NCBI GenBank assembly: GCA_947095535.1 | Contig: OX352772.1 | Location: 165,144,615-165,208,614, forward strand | DNA length: 64,000 bases | Direction of reading: 5' to 3' | Origin: Poecilobothrus nobilitatus | Taxonomy: Eukaryota > Arthropoda > Insecta > Diptera > Dolichopodidae | In this document: piece by piece, positions 11,836-23,266 of the stretch | Numbering within the stretch: position 1 is the stretch's first letter | Layout of the letters: every line of letters begins with the position of its first letter | Notes under the pieces: model-generated | Database searches by the model: none | Told to the model about the DNA's origin: nothing | What the model saw: the letters and a program-made list of their open reading frames with translations, nothing else | Translations under genes and position numbers: made by a program

Positions 11836-12808
11836 TATGACGATTTTTATTTTCGATTTTCTTTATTTATAAACAACCGACCGCGAACGTTTCCAATCCT
11901 AGAATTTTCACTCTATTAACCATTTTTTAACTTTTTACACAATTTATACATAATGTCTTGCTTGTTATTTGAAAAAATTATTTCAAACATATAAACAAAT
12001 CTGTTTTATTTTTTTATTTTTACACTACTATGTACCACTATAATACCAAAAGCAATTAACTTATTTTGAATCGCTTTTTATTCATTTTCTTGTTTTCTAA
12101 CATTCTTACATAATAATGACATCTTATACGGTGATACTAACAATGTTTTCTTTCCTCTTCTTTAAATACTTCATAGAAAAAAAAAGAAAACAACAAGAAA
12201 TAAATTCTTCTCAAAATTGCATCAATTTTGTCAAGGTTGCATCTTTATGTAATATTTAAATAACCAGTTTTCACTTTTCCTTTAAATTTTTTAAAATATT
12301 GCAAAATTTTAAAGAAATGTAGTTATACTTATTTTGTTCTGCTTTCATTTTTCTCTTTAAATTTTATAAAGCATTTTTTCTTATTATTTTCATATTCGCC
12401 TATTACTAAAGCCAAGTGTACATCAATAAGTAAACATGTACCACGCTAGATATTGTTCTGATTTCCTGTTTTTTTTTTTTTTTTCAACATTCTTACATAA
12501 CAATTAATAAATGGGTAAAAAAAAACGAAAGAAAAAAAATACAAGAAATAAATGCAAACATATCAAAAATGCAAGCAAAAACATCTCAAAATTGCAAGCA
12601 AAAATAAAAAGCATTTTTTTCTTACTATTTCCATGTTTACCTATTACTTAAAGCAAATATATGTACAATCTTTATAAACAACTAGATTTGTCTGGCGGCC
12701 GCCGCCGCCTGTCTGACCTAGTTTTATGACATTAACCTACTTCCTGTCTGACCTAATTACGGTTTGACCTACTTCCGGATGACCTTGACTTACTGACCTC
12801 GTTGATCC

Positions 12809-13678
12809 AAGTGCCTACCTATCTACTCTAATTGACTCGCACTCATGACTCGAGATGCAATATCAGATGGATTATTCTTACTTTGAACGCGGCGCCATTG
12901 TGAACGTGTTGAGTTAGATAAAATATAACTAACTCTATTTGCTACATAAGTTTTCTATTTATTTAATTGTTGGCTAAGCCATGCAATAAGACAATTGCAG
13001 AGTCAGTCCAAAAAAATTTGTTTATATCTGTCCATTTGAATGCCTTAGATACTTGCTCCATAAGTTGTAGTACAAGTTGAGCTCCACATAATTCCAAGCG
13101 CGGAATTGAGACTGTTTTCATCGGAGCTACCTTCGACTTTGAAGATAACAAATTGGTTATGATTTTACCATCTGGCTTTTCAATTCTAATGCAGATAACT
13201 GCAGCATAAGCTATCATAGAAGCATCTGCAAATCCATGTAATTGTATTACATCTCCGGATTCGTAGTTTATCCAGCGGGGTATATTAATTCCTTGAATAT
13301 TATAAAGATCATTACGTCAGTTGTTCCATTGATCTTGTAAATAATTTGGCAAAGGGTAATCCCAATCAATTTGCGTTAGCCATAATTGTTACAATAATGA
13401 TTCACCCTGTATAAGTATTGATTGCAACCAACCAAGAGGATCAAAGAGTTTAGATATTTCTGATAATATGGATTTTTTCGTATGAAGAATCTTTTCCTGC
13501 TTTTGTGGGCTCACCTTATAAAAAAAGGCATCAGTTGCTGGTAGCCAATACAATCCTAATGTTTTCACTTGCATTCCCTTTTGCAGTGGTAATTGTAATT
13601 CTCGATCTGTTTCTAATATTTTTGATAAAAAATTATTATCATTTGCTGCCCATTTCCGTAAAGGAAATCCTGCCTCCT
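12809..13678 (-). pseudogene. BEL/Pao linker and RNase H remnant, unit 3
   Basis: Third copy; its open stretches at 12963-13217 and 13389-13574 are identical in peptide to unit 2. Confidence 0.85.
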
Positions 13679-14457
13679 TCAGGAATTTGCTAAGATAATA
13701 TGCTCAGCTTCTTCCAGAGTATGAGCACCTGTCATAAAATCATCTACATAAAAATCGTTAAGACTGATGTCTGCAATTTTTGGGTTTTCTAGTTTTACCG
13801 ACTGTGCTACTTCATGTAAAGTTCTTATTGCTAGGAATGGCGCTGACGCGACTCCAAAGGTTACAGTCTTCAATCTATAATCTTTAACTTCATCAGTTGG
13901 ATTTTTTCTCCACACTGTTTTGTGAAAAGCGCGATGTTCTGACTTCAACCATATCTGTCGGTACATTTTTTCAATATCGTCAGTAATTGCAAATTTGTAT
14001 TTTCTCCACCGCAGTAAGATATCGTAAATAGATTCTTGTATGGTTGGGCCAGTTAATAAAAAATTGTTCAGCGATTTTCCAGATAATGATGTGGCAGATG
14101 CATCAAAAACTACTCTAGTTTTGGTTGTTGTACTGCTAGCCTTCAATACAGCATGATGTGTCAGATAGTAATTGACCTTGTTGATTTCATTTAGTAGTAC
14201 TTCTTCAATATGCTCTAACTGAATATATTCATCTATAACCTTGTTATAATCATCCTTTAAGAATTGAATTTAAACCTGCGCTCTAATTGATATAGTCTCT
14301 GCAATGCTCTTGAACGAGTACTTTCCAACTCTGCACCTGGCATCAATTTGAAAGGTAAACTTATTTGATATCTGCCTGATGGTAAACGTTGAACATCTTG
14401 TTTATAAATCTCTTCTGCTAGAAAATCTTTAACTGGGGGTTCAATACGGTATTTCAT
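13679..14457 (-). pseudogene. BEL/Pao reverse transcriptase, unit 3 (frameshifted)
   Basis: Carries the same 4-bp loss as unit 2, near 14256, so the frame is split into 14257-14457 and 13679-14146. The YVDD motif is intact in the second piece. Confidence 0.9.
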
Positions 14458-14562
14458 TTCTTCTTGTTCACAGAATTTTCTCAGGGATTGATCTACATCT
14501 TCAGTTCAAATTAAACTAGAAATCTTATAATTTGATACGATTGGTACATGCCCTGACAATAT

Positions 14563-14996
14563 CTAACCCAATGCTGTTTTTTGCGCAGTTAGATATCTTG
14601 ATTGTGTGTCTTTTACTCCATTTTTTATAATATTGCTGAATATATCAGCGCCCAGCAAAATGTCAATTCTCCCTTTTATGTTAAAAGTTGGATCCTGTAA
14701 ATCATCCAGATTGATTCTTGTTGAATTTAGTGATAGATTTTTATGTGGTAAATCGCATGTAATTTGCGGAATTATTAATGATTGAATGAGGTGATGATTA
14801 CGAGTCCATTTTTCCTTTATTTTTAGCTGAGCCACACTCCTTGACACAGCCCTTTCAGTTGACCCAATTCCGCTAATGATGGTTCTACCACAACTACGAG
14901 GCAGTTCAAACATTGCACAGCATCTTCAGTTATAAATGATCCTTGAGAACCTTGGTCAATTAGAGCTCTAAACGAAATATAATCTCCATACTTATT
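14563..14996 (-). pseudogene. BEL/Pao protease fragment, unit 3
   Basis: Same as unit 2: active-site Asp present and the premature TAG stop at 14563. Confidence 0.8.
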
Positions 14997-15525
14997 TTCT
15001 ACTTGAATTAGTGCTGTTGCTAACTAGGCCCTCTTCCCATTTTTTTCTGGCTTCTATATCTAACCTTTGGGACAGAATGTGGACCACTATAGGTCCCCAG
15101 GATTCTGTAGATTCTGTAGTCAAGTAACCTCTTATAGCTGTTGGCATTTTCAGCCTTAGTAAATGGAGCAGATGTAATTGCATGCAAATGTAATGATAAA
15201 ATAACTCGTTTATTTGCAAATCGGTTTATTAACTACTCCCAAGCTGTTTTATAATTTTCTTCACTTACTGACAAATGTTTTATTATGCTTGCTTCGTCAG
15301 TAAGTACAGATTTAAGATATTGCATTTTTTGTACATTGCAAATCTCGTTATTTTCATGAACCATTGCCTTAAATAATTCATAGAATGTAGTCCATTTCAT
15401 ATAGTATCCATCAAATCTAGGAATCTTTATTCTTTCTAGTTGAAAAGTATCCTTGATAAAAATTCTTGTGGATGGAGACTTTTCTCCAGCTGGCGTGGAT
15501 GGTCTTCGGTCGGTTTTACTTTCTG
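14992..15525 (-). pseudogene. BEL/Pao gag fragment, unit 3
   Basis: Gag remnant whose open part (14992-15219) is identical to unit 2. Confidence 0.75.
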
Positions 15526-15774
15526 TTCCTTATATCCGTTAATGAACCTTTTAAATTTGGTTATATATGATGTGAACGCGTTTCAGACGACTTTCGAAGT
15601 ATTCCAATGAATACCTGCCATCTTGCCATCTTTCTTGTAATTTCTGTTGATTCTAAAAAGCTCTTCCAAATTAGCCCTTTGAATTTCTTCACAAGAAAGA
15701 ATAGTCTTTTTTTTTTTTTTATGTTGATATAATCGGCTTGTCCAATTATCTTTTGATCATTTATGGTTAAATGA

Positions 15775-15791
15775 TCCGCCTCGAAGGACCA
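15775..15791 (-). promoter_or_regulatory. BEL primer-binding site, unit 3
   Basis: Same 17 bases as in units 1 and 2, complementary to a tRNA 3' end ending in CCA. Confidence 0.75.
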
Positions 15792-16058
15792 ATGTTTTGT
15801 TTGTTGATAAACTGTTTATTTTGTTCTATCTAATTATTATAAATTTACATCTTTATATATAAATTAAATACTAAAATCAGCATTAATTACACCTTGAATA
15901 TCGTTACAAATTTAGTACAATTATTTTCCGTATTATAAACTTGAAATATTTTTATACTGACCTACATTACTTTAAATCTACATTAAAATTTTACAACAAC
16001 GGTTTACATTACATACATTTGATTTAACATAAGTTAATTTACTTAGCACAATATTGTA

Positions 16059-17222
16059 TAGGGTGTTCAAAATTGAGGTATCATTTTGATTTTGCCGCCA
16101 TTTTTTTTTTACCTGGAATTTTTATACGTGGTTTCTTTAGGTATATTCTAAATACATTCCGGTTAGTTAATATGGAACGTTACACGAAGGAACAACGTGT
16201 TTTTGTTATTACAACATTTTTTGAAAATGGTAAAAGTTTTCAAGATGTAATTAGGAAATTTCGAACAAAATTTGGTAGAGAAAATACTCCAACAAATCGT
16301 GCCATCAAGCTGATGGTTGATAAATTTCTAGAAACTGGATCTGTTCTTGATAACAGAGGCAACATTTATCAACGTAGTGGCCGTTCAACCGAGAATGTAG
16401 CAGCTGTGAGCAGAAGTGTTGAAGAAGATCCAAAAACTTCCATTCGTCATCTTTCGCAGCAATTAAACATCAAACCATCCACATTATTCAACATTTTGCA
16501 TCGTGATCTCCATTTAAAGGCTTATAAGATCCAGCTGACGCAAGAATTAAAACCAACTGACCATGCATAACGTCGGCAATTCGTTTCTTGGGCAATCGAA
16601 AAACAAGAAGAAAATGAGAATTTTTTTAACAAAATAATCTTCACCGACGAAGCTCATTTCCAGCTCAATGGCTACGTCAATAAACAGAATTGCCGCATTT
16701 GGGGTGAAGAGAATCCAAGGGTTATCTTAGAGCAAACAGCACATCCACAAAAAGTTACAGTTTGGTGTGGTTTGTGGTCAGGAGGAATCATCGGACCATA
16801 TTTTTTTGAAAACGCAAATGGATCTTTTGAAGGAAAAGTTCGAAGATCGTATTACTTCTCGTAGAGGAGGAGTGATATGGCCACCAAGATCGTGCGATTT
16901 GACACCGTTGTATTTTTTTTTTGTAAGGTTTTGTGAAATCGAAAGTGTACAGGAATAATCCTACAACAATTCAAAAGCTTAAAAACAACATTATCGAGCA
17001 GATTTCAACTATTGAGAACAGTTTATTGAACAACGTGATTCAGAATTTTGGTAAAAGATTGGAAGCCTGCCGAAGTAGTAGAGGGGGCCACTTGGCCGAC
17101 ATAATTTTTCATTATTAACCGGAACCTATTTGTAATAAATTAAAATAAAAATATATTCAATATTAAAAAAAAAAGTCTTTGTTTATTAAAACTAAAATGA
17201 TACCTCAATTTTGAACACCCTA
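16059..17222 (+). mobile_element. Tc1/mariner-superfamily transposon, copy 1, in unit 3
   Basis: Terminal inverted repeats of about 29 bp start TAGGGTGTTCAAAATTGAGG and end with the complement. The element is flanked by TA (16057-16058 and 17223-17224), the standard target duplication of this superfamily. Units 1 and 2 hold the uninterrupted target (CAATATTGTATTTC), so the insertion is specific to unit 3. Its transposase is broken, but both ends are intact, so it could in principle be moved in trans. Confidence 0.92.
16172..17118 (+). pseudogene. Mariner-type transposase (DUF4817 N-terminus), copy 1
   Basis: Starts MERYTKEQRVFVITTFF, the DUF4817-like helix-turn-helix N-terminus common in insect Tc1/mariner transposases. 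TDEAHF gives the first catalytic Asp. Lesions: an in-frame TAA at 16568-16570; an internal deletion between two AATGGA repeats near 16821 that removes the WFQQD block (second Asp) and shifts frame; and LTPLYFF where LTPLDFF is expected, so the third Asp is Tyr. The tail (RLEACRSSRGGHLADIIFH, ending 17118) is in a third frame. The family resembles the DD41D group; that label rests on remembered spacing. Confidence 0.88.
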
Positions 17223-18226
17223 TATTTCATTCAAACATTTAATTTTTATGCATAAAAATGCAATGTCAGCGAAAACCATTGCATAACGTTTAATTGTTAA
17301 AGAAATTTATTTATTACTAAAAATAGTAAATGTTAAATCGTAACTTAAATTGACTAAAGTAATCTGAACAATTATTATCATTAAATATGTTTCAAGCAGA
17401 ATGAATGTGAATATAATATGTAAGTATTAGGTAGGTATATGATGTACATTGAAAATTGTATGAGGTTTTTGGAGTTACACACAAATTGTGTATGAAAGTA
17501 CATTTTGTAAAAATAGAAGCTAAAAAATGTGTGCATTGTATATAAAAATTCCCTATTATTGGAACGAGTATTCGTAATTATTCTAATAAAAATTCGTCGC
17601 TTCCATTGAGGTACGTAATATAATATGAAAAACGGTTTGTATTTTTATTTTAAAAATTGAATTGAATTGTAAACCAGTAAAGAACAAGTACATGTGTATG
17701 TATGTATTTTTGAAATTTTTTTAAGAATAAAATTTAAGAGTAGATTTTTAAAATTTATAATAAATGTACAAAATAATTTTCATGCAATTCACAAAATTAT
17801 TTGTTGAAGTTTGCATCAAAATTAATATTACGATACATATTATGTATGTATATTATTTATGCATCACAAATTCAATAATATTCCACTTTTTTTATTCAAA
17901 TCAAATATTATGATACAAATTATCTATGTATGTATATTATTTATGCATCACAAATTCAATAACATTTTATTATATTTTTTTCTTAAAAATTTGTTAAGAA
18001 TTAAAAATCTGATTGCTGAAAATAAAAGCATTCGAAAATAACCGTTTAATAAGAGGTCTATTTATGTATTAATTAAAATATGTGACAACCTTCAAACCAT
18101 AATAGAAAATATTTCGCCAGTCCTTAAATTTTATTTTTAATAAAATTTCAAACTTACTTGTTCTTTATTTTTTTCTTAGTGTTTTTTATTTTATTTATTA
18201 TTAGCTCATTTGTTAGTGTATTAGTA

Positions 18227-20615
18227 TTTTTTTTTTTTTTTTTTTTTTACTTGATTTTATTAAATTTTATATACCAAATAAGGTTGATTTTATTTTTTCT
18301 TTAAATAAATGAAAAGCGGTAGTTCATTATAAGCTTTGAGGCAATTATACAATTATTTTTTTGATGTGTTGTTCTCAACAGAGAAAGGTAAAAGTTGGAT
18401 CTATTCCTAGTACCATGGCCGTGTATGTCTAGGTTCCTATTTAGAATAAAATTATGTTTTAATTGGTTATGAATGATTTTAAATACAGTTTTATAAAATT
18501 CAAATAAGATAATGTTTTTTAAGCTTAGATATTTATCAGTGTATATAGAATACGATGGCTGCAGCAAATTTTACCTATTTTTTATGCATCATATCTAATT
18601 TACTTAGATAAGTTTGTGGACCTCTACTTCAAATGGGTAAGAGATATGAAATATGAGATTTAATATATGACGCATATATTGTGAATATTGATTGATCAGA
18701 GAGGAATTTCCGTAATCTTTTCATTAAGAATATGTATGAAGTTATATTTTTGATCACTTTTTCTATCAAGTATTTAACCTAGGTAATTGAAGTTTCCAAC
18801 AACTTCAACATTTACAGTATTATACTGTAAGGAGTTTATGGAGTTATGTGCCCTGTTTTCAAACATTAATATTTTCGTTTGTTTTTAGATTTAATAAAAG
18901 TCGATGTTTGGTAAGCCAATCCTCAATCAATTGTAAATCATATTGTAGAGATCTATGAATATTTCCCTCAAACTCATCATCTGCGAATAACTGTATACAA
19001 CCCTTTAAATTGAGGTGAGATATATCATCAATATATAATTTAAAAAGTAATGGGCCAAGTATTGATCCTTGCGGGACCCCTTTCAATATTGTTTTTTCAT
19101 CACTAAAGGTTTTGTTTATGCGGATTTTTTGTTTACGACCTTTAAGATATGACTGGATGAATTTTAACTGCCCTAAAGTGAAATTTAATTCCTTAAGTTT
19201 TAATAGAAGAATATCATTTATTCATTTTTCTTCGAATCCAAACTGTATTTCACTTAGTATTGTATTATTTTTAATTAAAAAGTTAAGCCTATTTTTAATG
19301 ATTTTTTCGAAGTTTTTGAGAAAGCAGGTAAAACATAAATAGGACGATAATTAGAGCAGTCAGTTGCTACTCCACCTTTGTATATGGATGTTATGATAGC
19401 TATTTTTAATGAATTTAGAAAAGTACTTGATTGAAGTGCACTATTAATAAGGGTAAATAAAGCAGGAGCTAAAAGTTCCGAAAATTGTTTTATTAATTTA
19501 GTTGAAATTTTATCGTATCCAGTAGCACCAAGATATGTCTTGTACGTTAGTAGGAAAAAGGTCAAAATTAGTTTAGATATTTCTTCTGAATTTGTTCATA
19601 TAATTAAGATCTATGCTATCAATTGGAATGCTTATCTTTTTTGTAACATTTGTAAAATATTCATTGAACGCATTAGCAATTTCTTTTTGCCATTTCAGTA
19701 TCATGGAGCTATAATGTATTATCTATATTGTTTGGTTTGCATTAGAGATATTGGAATTAAACATAATATGTGTATAGCAATCCCAAAGTTTTTTACTATT
19801 TTTGGAGTTAATAAGAACAAATTAGAATATTTTTTCTTTGTTCGTTTTGTAAAGTTTTAACTCTGAATTTGTATTTATGTATAACGCTTCTATATGGGAA
19901 TCATTTGGATACATTAAAATTTTAAATTTAATTTTTATTTAAATTTCACTTAAGATTTCTTGAGTAATCCAAGCTTTTTTCTTCTTATTCTTTTTTATGG
20001 GTGTTAATGTTTATAATATATTTCAGTTTATAAACTAAGTCGTCAAAACTTGCAAGCAACGCAAGGTAGGTCATTCAAAAAATTATTCACATCTATACTA
20101 TTATAATTTGGAACTGTTTTATAAGTGGTTTTTTCTTCAGTCATTGGGTTTTGGTTGATATTTAAAAAAACATTTGATGATCAGATAAACACGAATCTAG
20201 AATACGTAACTAGTAATTATTTTGAATAATATCACTAATGAAATGATCAATAATGGTCTTTGAGTTCCAACCAAGTCTAGTAGCGAATTCTGGTTCAAGC
20301 TTATTACAAATAAGGAACCCATTGCTTAACAGAATATTTGAGGATAGATTTATTTCAGATTTTTCTGTATTTAGTAAGTTTAAATTAATATCACCTAGAA
20401 TGAAACTTTTTTTGCATTGCGATGTTATATAATCTATCTTATCAATAAAATAAAAAATAGTGGTTTAATGTGCTCTATATGTATCAAAAATATTAATATT
20501 CTGTTTCGTTAGTTTAACTCCTAGAATGTTACCTTTTTCAAATTCTTCACTTTCTTAAATTCAATATTTGGTAACTATTTATATCATTTCTAACATAAGC
20601 AGCAACCCAACAAGC
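18227..20615 (-). mobile_element. CR1/Jockey-group LINE, longest copy
   Basis: A minus-strand non-LTR element. Its poly(A) tail is the poly-T at 18227-18248. ORF2 C-terminus lies at 18301-18567, the RT palm (KGVPQGSILGPLLFKLYIDD and FADDE) at 18859-19086, RT fingers (NYRPIYVLPAFSK) at 19275-19565, and endonuclease traces (GWNSKTIIDHF and SDHQ) at about 20150-20400. Frameshifts occur throughout. The 5' end is lost near 20615. A second copy of the 5' half is at 29090-31591. Confidence 0.85.
18859..19565 (-). pseudogene. LINE ORF2 reverse transcriptase domain
   Basis: Two open stretches (18859-19086 and 19275-19565) cover RT motifs from YDKISTKLIKQFSELLAP through NYRPI to the FADD active site. 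ADD is followed by E rather than the usual T. The gap between them holds frameshifts. The domain would copy the element's RNA at a nicked target; this copy is not intact. Confidence 0.85.
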
Positions 20616-20930
20616 AAGAAATATATTATACACATGCATCTTAGGTATACCACATACTAGTAATGCATTCCTGAATGATGACATGATGATTGTCGTATGG
20701 AGTAGATTATTTCTGTTCTTTAATAACTGCCGAAAATGTTAAAACATAAACGCAGTATTCTTAAAATACTTAATTAGGTTATTTTAATTACTATTATATG
20801 CATTAGAAGTTTGCATTGAAAGATTTTTATGAAATATTAAAATCAGTATAGACAAAAGTAAAGAGTGTTGGAAATATCTTTTTAATAACATAATAACAAC
20901 ACAAAAAATTGGGCAGCATATTTTTAATAG
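20616..20930. other. Unassigned AT-rich sequence
   Basis: No repeat family or frame recognised between the LINE and the diverged tandem repeats. Confidence 0.5.
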
Positions 20931-21660
20931 GTACTCGTGCGAAATGGGTTAACGAACGTTAAAAAAAATTTGTCACAGGGCGTTATTTAGAACCGTAATC
21001 CTGCCAAATTAGACAAAACTTAGGATTAAAAAATTTTTTTGGTATTCTATCGTGCCGAAATGGGTTAATGTATCACGGCAGAATTAATTGAATTGAAATG
21101 AGCTTCTGTCTTAAAGTGAAATACTTGTGCCAATTTTCAATTTGTCAAATCGTTTAAGCATGACAACAAAAAAATGAAAAACTTCAATAGCCTGCTGCTG
21201 AAACGGGTTGATGGATCGTAACCAAATTAACCTAGTGAGCCTTTCTGCTAAAGAGCAACAGTTTTACAAGTTTTTAAATAAATTGATTAAACCGTATAAG
21301 CAAGACAACTAAAAAATTTGATGAACTTCGTTCGGCTCTCGTGCCCAAACGGGTTGTCAGAACGGGTTATTCATAAAAATTTGCCGCAGGCTTGATTTCA
21401 GACCATAAAACCACCATACAAAATTGGACATGAATTGGAAACAAAAAATTTTTTTGTAAGCCCGCCGGGTCTAATTCTGGTAACATGGCAGCACAATGAA
21501 GAAACCACAAAGCTTTCGAAGGCTCTCGGCCGCAATGGCTTAATGAACCGAAACGCGACCTTAGCTTCTTCCAAACTCGTAGAAATGTTACTGCAAAATT
21601 TGATTGAAATCGAAACGGCGTGCCCTTTTTACGTAAAAAGGGCACAAACAAACAAACAAA
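20931..21660. repeat. Diverged tandem repeats with AAACGGGTTAATG-like core
   Basis: Five spaced variants of a CGTGCCGAAACGGGTTAATG-like phrase occur near 20935, 21050, 21190, 21340 and 21530, each followed by 110-190 bp of weakly similar sequence. The series ends in a perfect palindrome (21620-21645) and ACAAACAAACAAACAAA. No coding frame fits. It may be an old satellite or a degraded structural element. Confidence 0.55.
21620..21645. repeat. Perfect 26-bp palindrome
   Basis: GTGCCCTTTTTAC followed directly by its reverse complement. It can form a loopless cruciform or a hairpin. It lies at the end of the diverged repeats, 11 bp before an (ACAA)n-like run. It could be a fold-back element terminus; no function is established. 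Confidence 0.85.
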
Positions 21661-21863
21661 TAGAATTTCTTCCTTATTATTAGATACATACCTATATGTA
21701 TATATATTATGCCTATATGTAGTTAGCTACAAAAGAAACAAATTTCTTTGTGTGTTTATGTACATACATACATAGTAGGTAAATTAATATTGAACTAGTA
21801 ATAATTTTACTAACTAATTTTTTTTTGTATGTTACATAACGAATTTGTTAGGTGTAATTTATA

Positions 21864-22973
21864 AAGGGTGTTCAAAATTGAGGTATCATTTTGATTTTGC
21901 CGCCATTTTTTTTCTACCTGGAATTTTTGTACGAGGTTTCTTTAGGTATATTCTAAATACATTCCGGTTAGTTAATATGGAACGTTACACGAAGAAACAA
22001 CGTGTTTTTGTTATTACAACATTTTTTGAAAATGGTAAAAGTTTTCAAGATGTAATTAGGAGATTTCGAACAAAATTTGGTAGAGAAAATGCTCCAACAA
22101 ATCGTGCCATCAAGCTGATGGTTGATAAATTTCTAGAAACTGGATCTGTTCTTGATAACAGAGGCAACATTTATCAACGTAGTGGCCGTTCAACTGAGAA
22201 TGTAACACCTGTGAACAGGAGTGTTGAAGAAGATCCAAAAACTTCCATTCGTCATCGTTCGCAGCAATTAAACATCAAACCATCCACATTATTCAACATT
22301 TTGCATCGTGATCTCCATTTAAAGGCTTATAAGATCCAGCTGACGCATGAATTAAAACCAACTGACCATGCATTACTTTGGCAATTCGTTTCTTGGGCAA
22401 TCGAAAAACAAGAAGAAAATGAGAATTTTTTTAACAAAATAATCTTCACCGACGAAGCTCATTTCCAGCTCAATGGGTACGTCAATAAACAGAATTGCCA
22501 CATTTGAGGTGAAGAGAATAAGAGGGTTATCTTAGAGCAACCAGTACATCCACAAAAAGTTACGGTTTGGTCAGGAGGAATCATCGAACCATATTTTTTT
22601 GAAAACGCAAATGGAAATGCGATTACGGTCAATGGAAATCGCTACAGGGAGATGATCCGAAGCTTTTTGTGCCGGGAAATTGATGATTTGGACGTAGAGA
22701 ATATGTGGTTTCAACAGGACTTGCCACACAGCAAGAGAAACAATGGATCTTTTGAAGGAAAAGTTCGAAGATCGCATTATTTCTCGTAGAGGAGGAGTGA
22801 TGTGGCCACCAAGATCGTGCGATTTGACACATTTTTTCATTATTCCGACATAATTTTCATTCCGACATAATTTTTCATTATTAACCGGAACCTATTTGTA
22901 ATATTAAATTAAAATAAAAATATATTTAATATTTCAAAAAAAAAGTCTTTTTTTATTAAAATTAAAATGATAC
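21864..22973 (+). mobile_element. Tc1/mariner-superfamily transposon, copy 2 (3' end lost)
   Basis: Same family as the copy in unit 3. The left end (AGGGTGTTCAAAATTGAGG, from about 21864) is present, but the right inverted repeat stops after AAAATGATACC at 22973, losing about 18 bp. A TA precedes the left end. It is therefore immobile. Internal sequence between the LTP motif and the C-terminus is deleted, with small duplications of CCGACATAATTTT. Confidence 0.9.
21977..22832 (+). pseudogene. Mariner-type transposase, copy 2
   Basis: Starts MERYTKKQRVFVITTFF at 21977; upstream in-frame codons are non-coding leader. The frame is open through TDEAHFQLNGY to a TGG-to-TGA stop at 22505-22507. Downstream, the WFQQD block (second catalytic Asp) is present, unlike copy 1. 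The WPPRSCDLT motif at about 22800 runs straight into a deletion that removes the third Asp and the C-terminus. Confidence 0.88.
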
Positions 22974-23266
22974 CAAAATATTTTGAAACTTGAAATTAAT
23001 AATTATTTTTTTTAATCAGGATATAAAAAAAATTAAATTTATGGTTTTCTCAATTATAAAAACGTTTTTAAATAAATAACTACCAAAATTTGGTAAATTA
23101 TTTTAAGTTTTATTCTTATAGCTTTAACCGCTAAAGAGAGCAATAATTTGCAACAATAGCAATAATTTGCAACAACGAATTAAATCCTGGAATTTTTTGA
23201 ATTCGAATTTGATTTATGAAAAATTAATATGGTATATCTTTTGTACGTATATTGCATACATATCAA
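22974..23266. other. AT-rich spacer
   Basis: No feature recognised apart from a doubled CAATAATTTGCAACAA phrase near 23141-23175. Confidence 0.5.

Larger units (their letters stand above)
6101..12197. repeat. 6.1 kb tandem unit, copy 2
   Basis: Second copy, offset about 6,097-6,102 bp from the first and about 6,096 bp from the third. It matches unit 3 almost base for base and shares its BEL lesions: a 4-bp loss in RT near 8160 and a TGG-to-TAG stop at the end of the protease near 8467. It also shares with unit 1 a deletion of about 55 bp in the LINE RT near 11715 that unit 3 lacks. Confidence 0.9.
12198..18890. repeat. 6.1 kb tandem unit, copy 3, with mariner insertion
   Basis: Third copy. 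It equals unit 2 except for a 1,164-bp mariner-type insertion at 16059-17222. Identity to units 1 and 2 runs to about 18890 and then breaks. From there the LINE continues in a less damaged form to about 20615, whereas units 1 and 2 leave the LINE near 5737 and 11835 for AT-rich spacer. This suggests the array edge or a conversion boundary lies here. Confidence 0.85.

Noticed and set aside
1..18890. A CRISPR-like or functional gene array reading of the regular repeats
   Set aside because: The repeat unit is 6.1 kb of transposon sequence in an apparently eukaryotic genome, with no short direct repeats and unique spacers.
21367..21683. Overlapping 94- and 82-residue frames on both strands
   Set aside because: They lie in the diverged AAACGGGTT repeats, show no family match and end near the palindrome.
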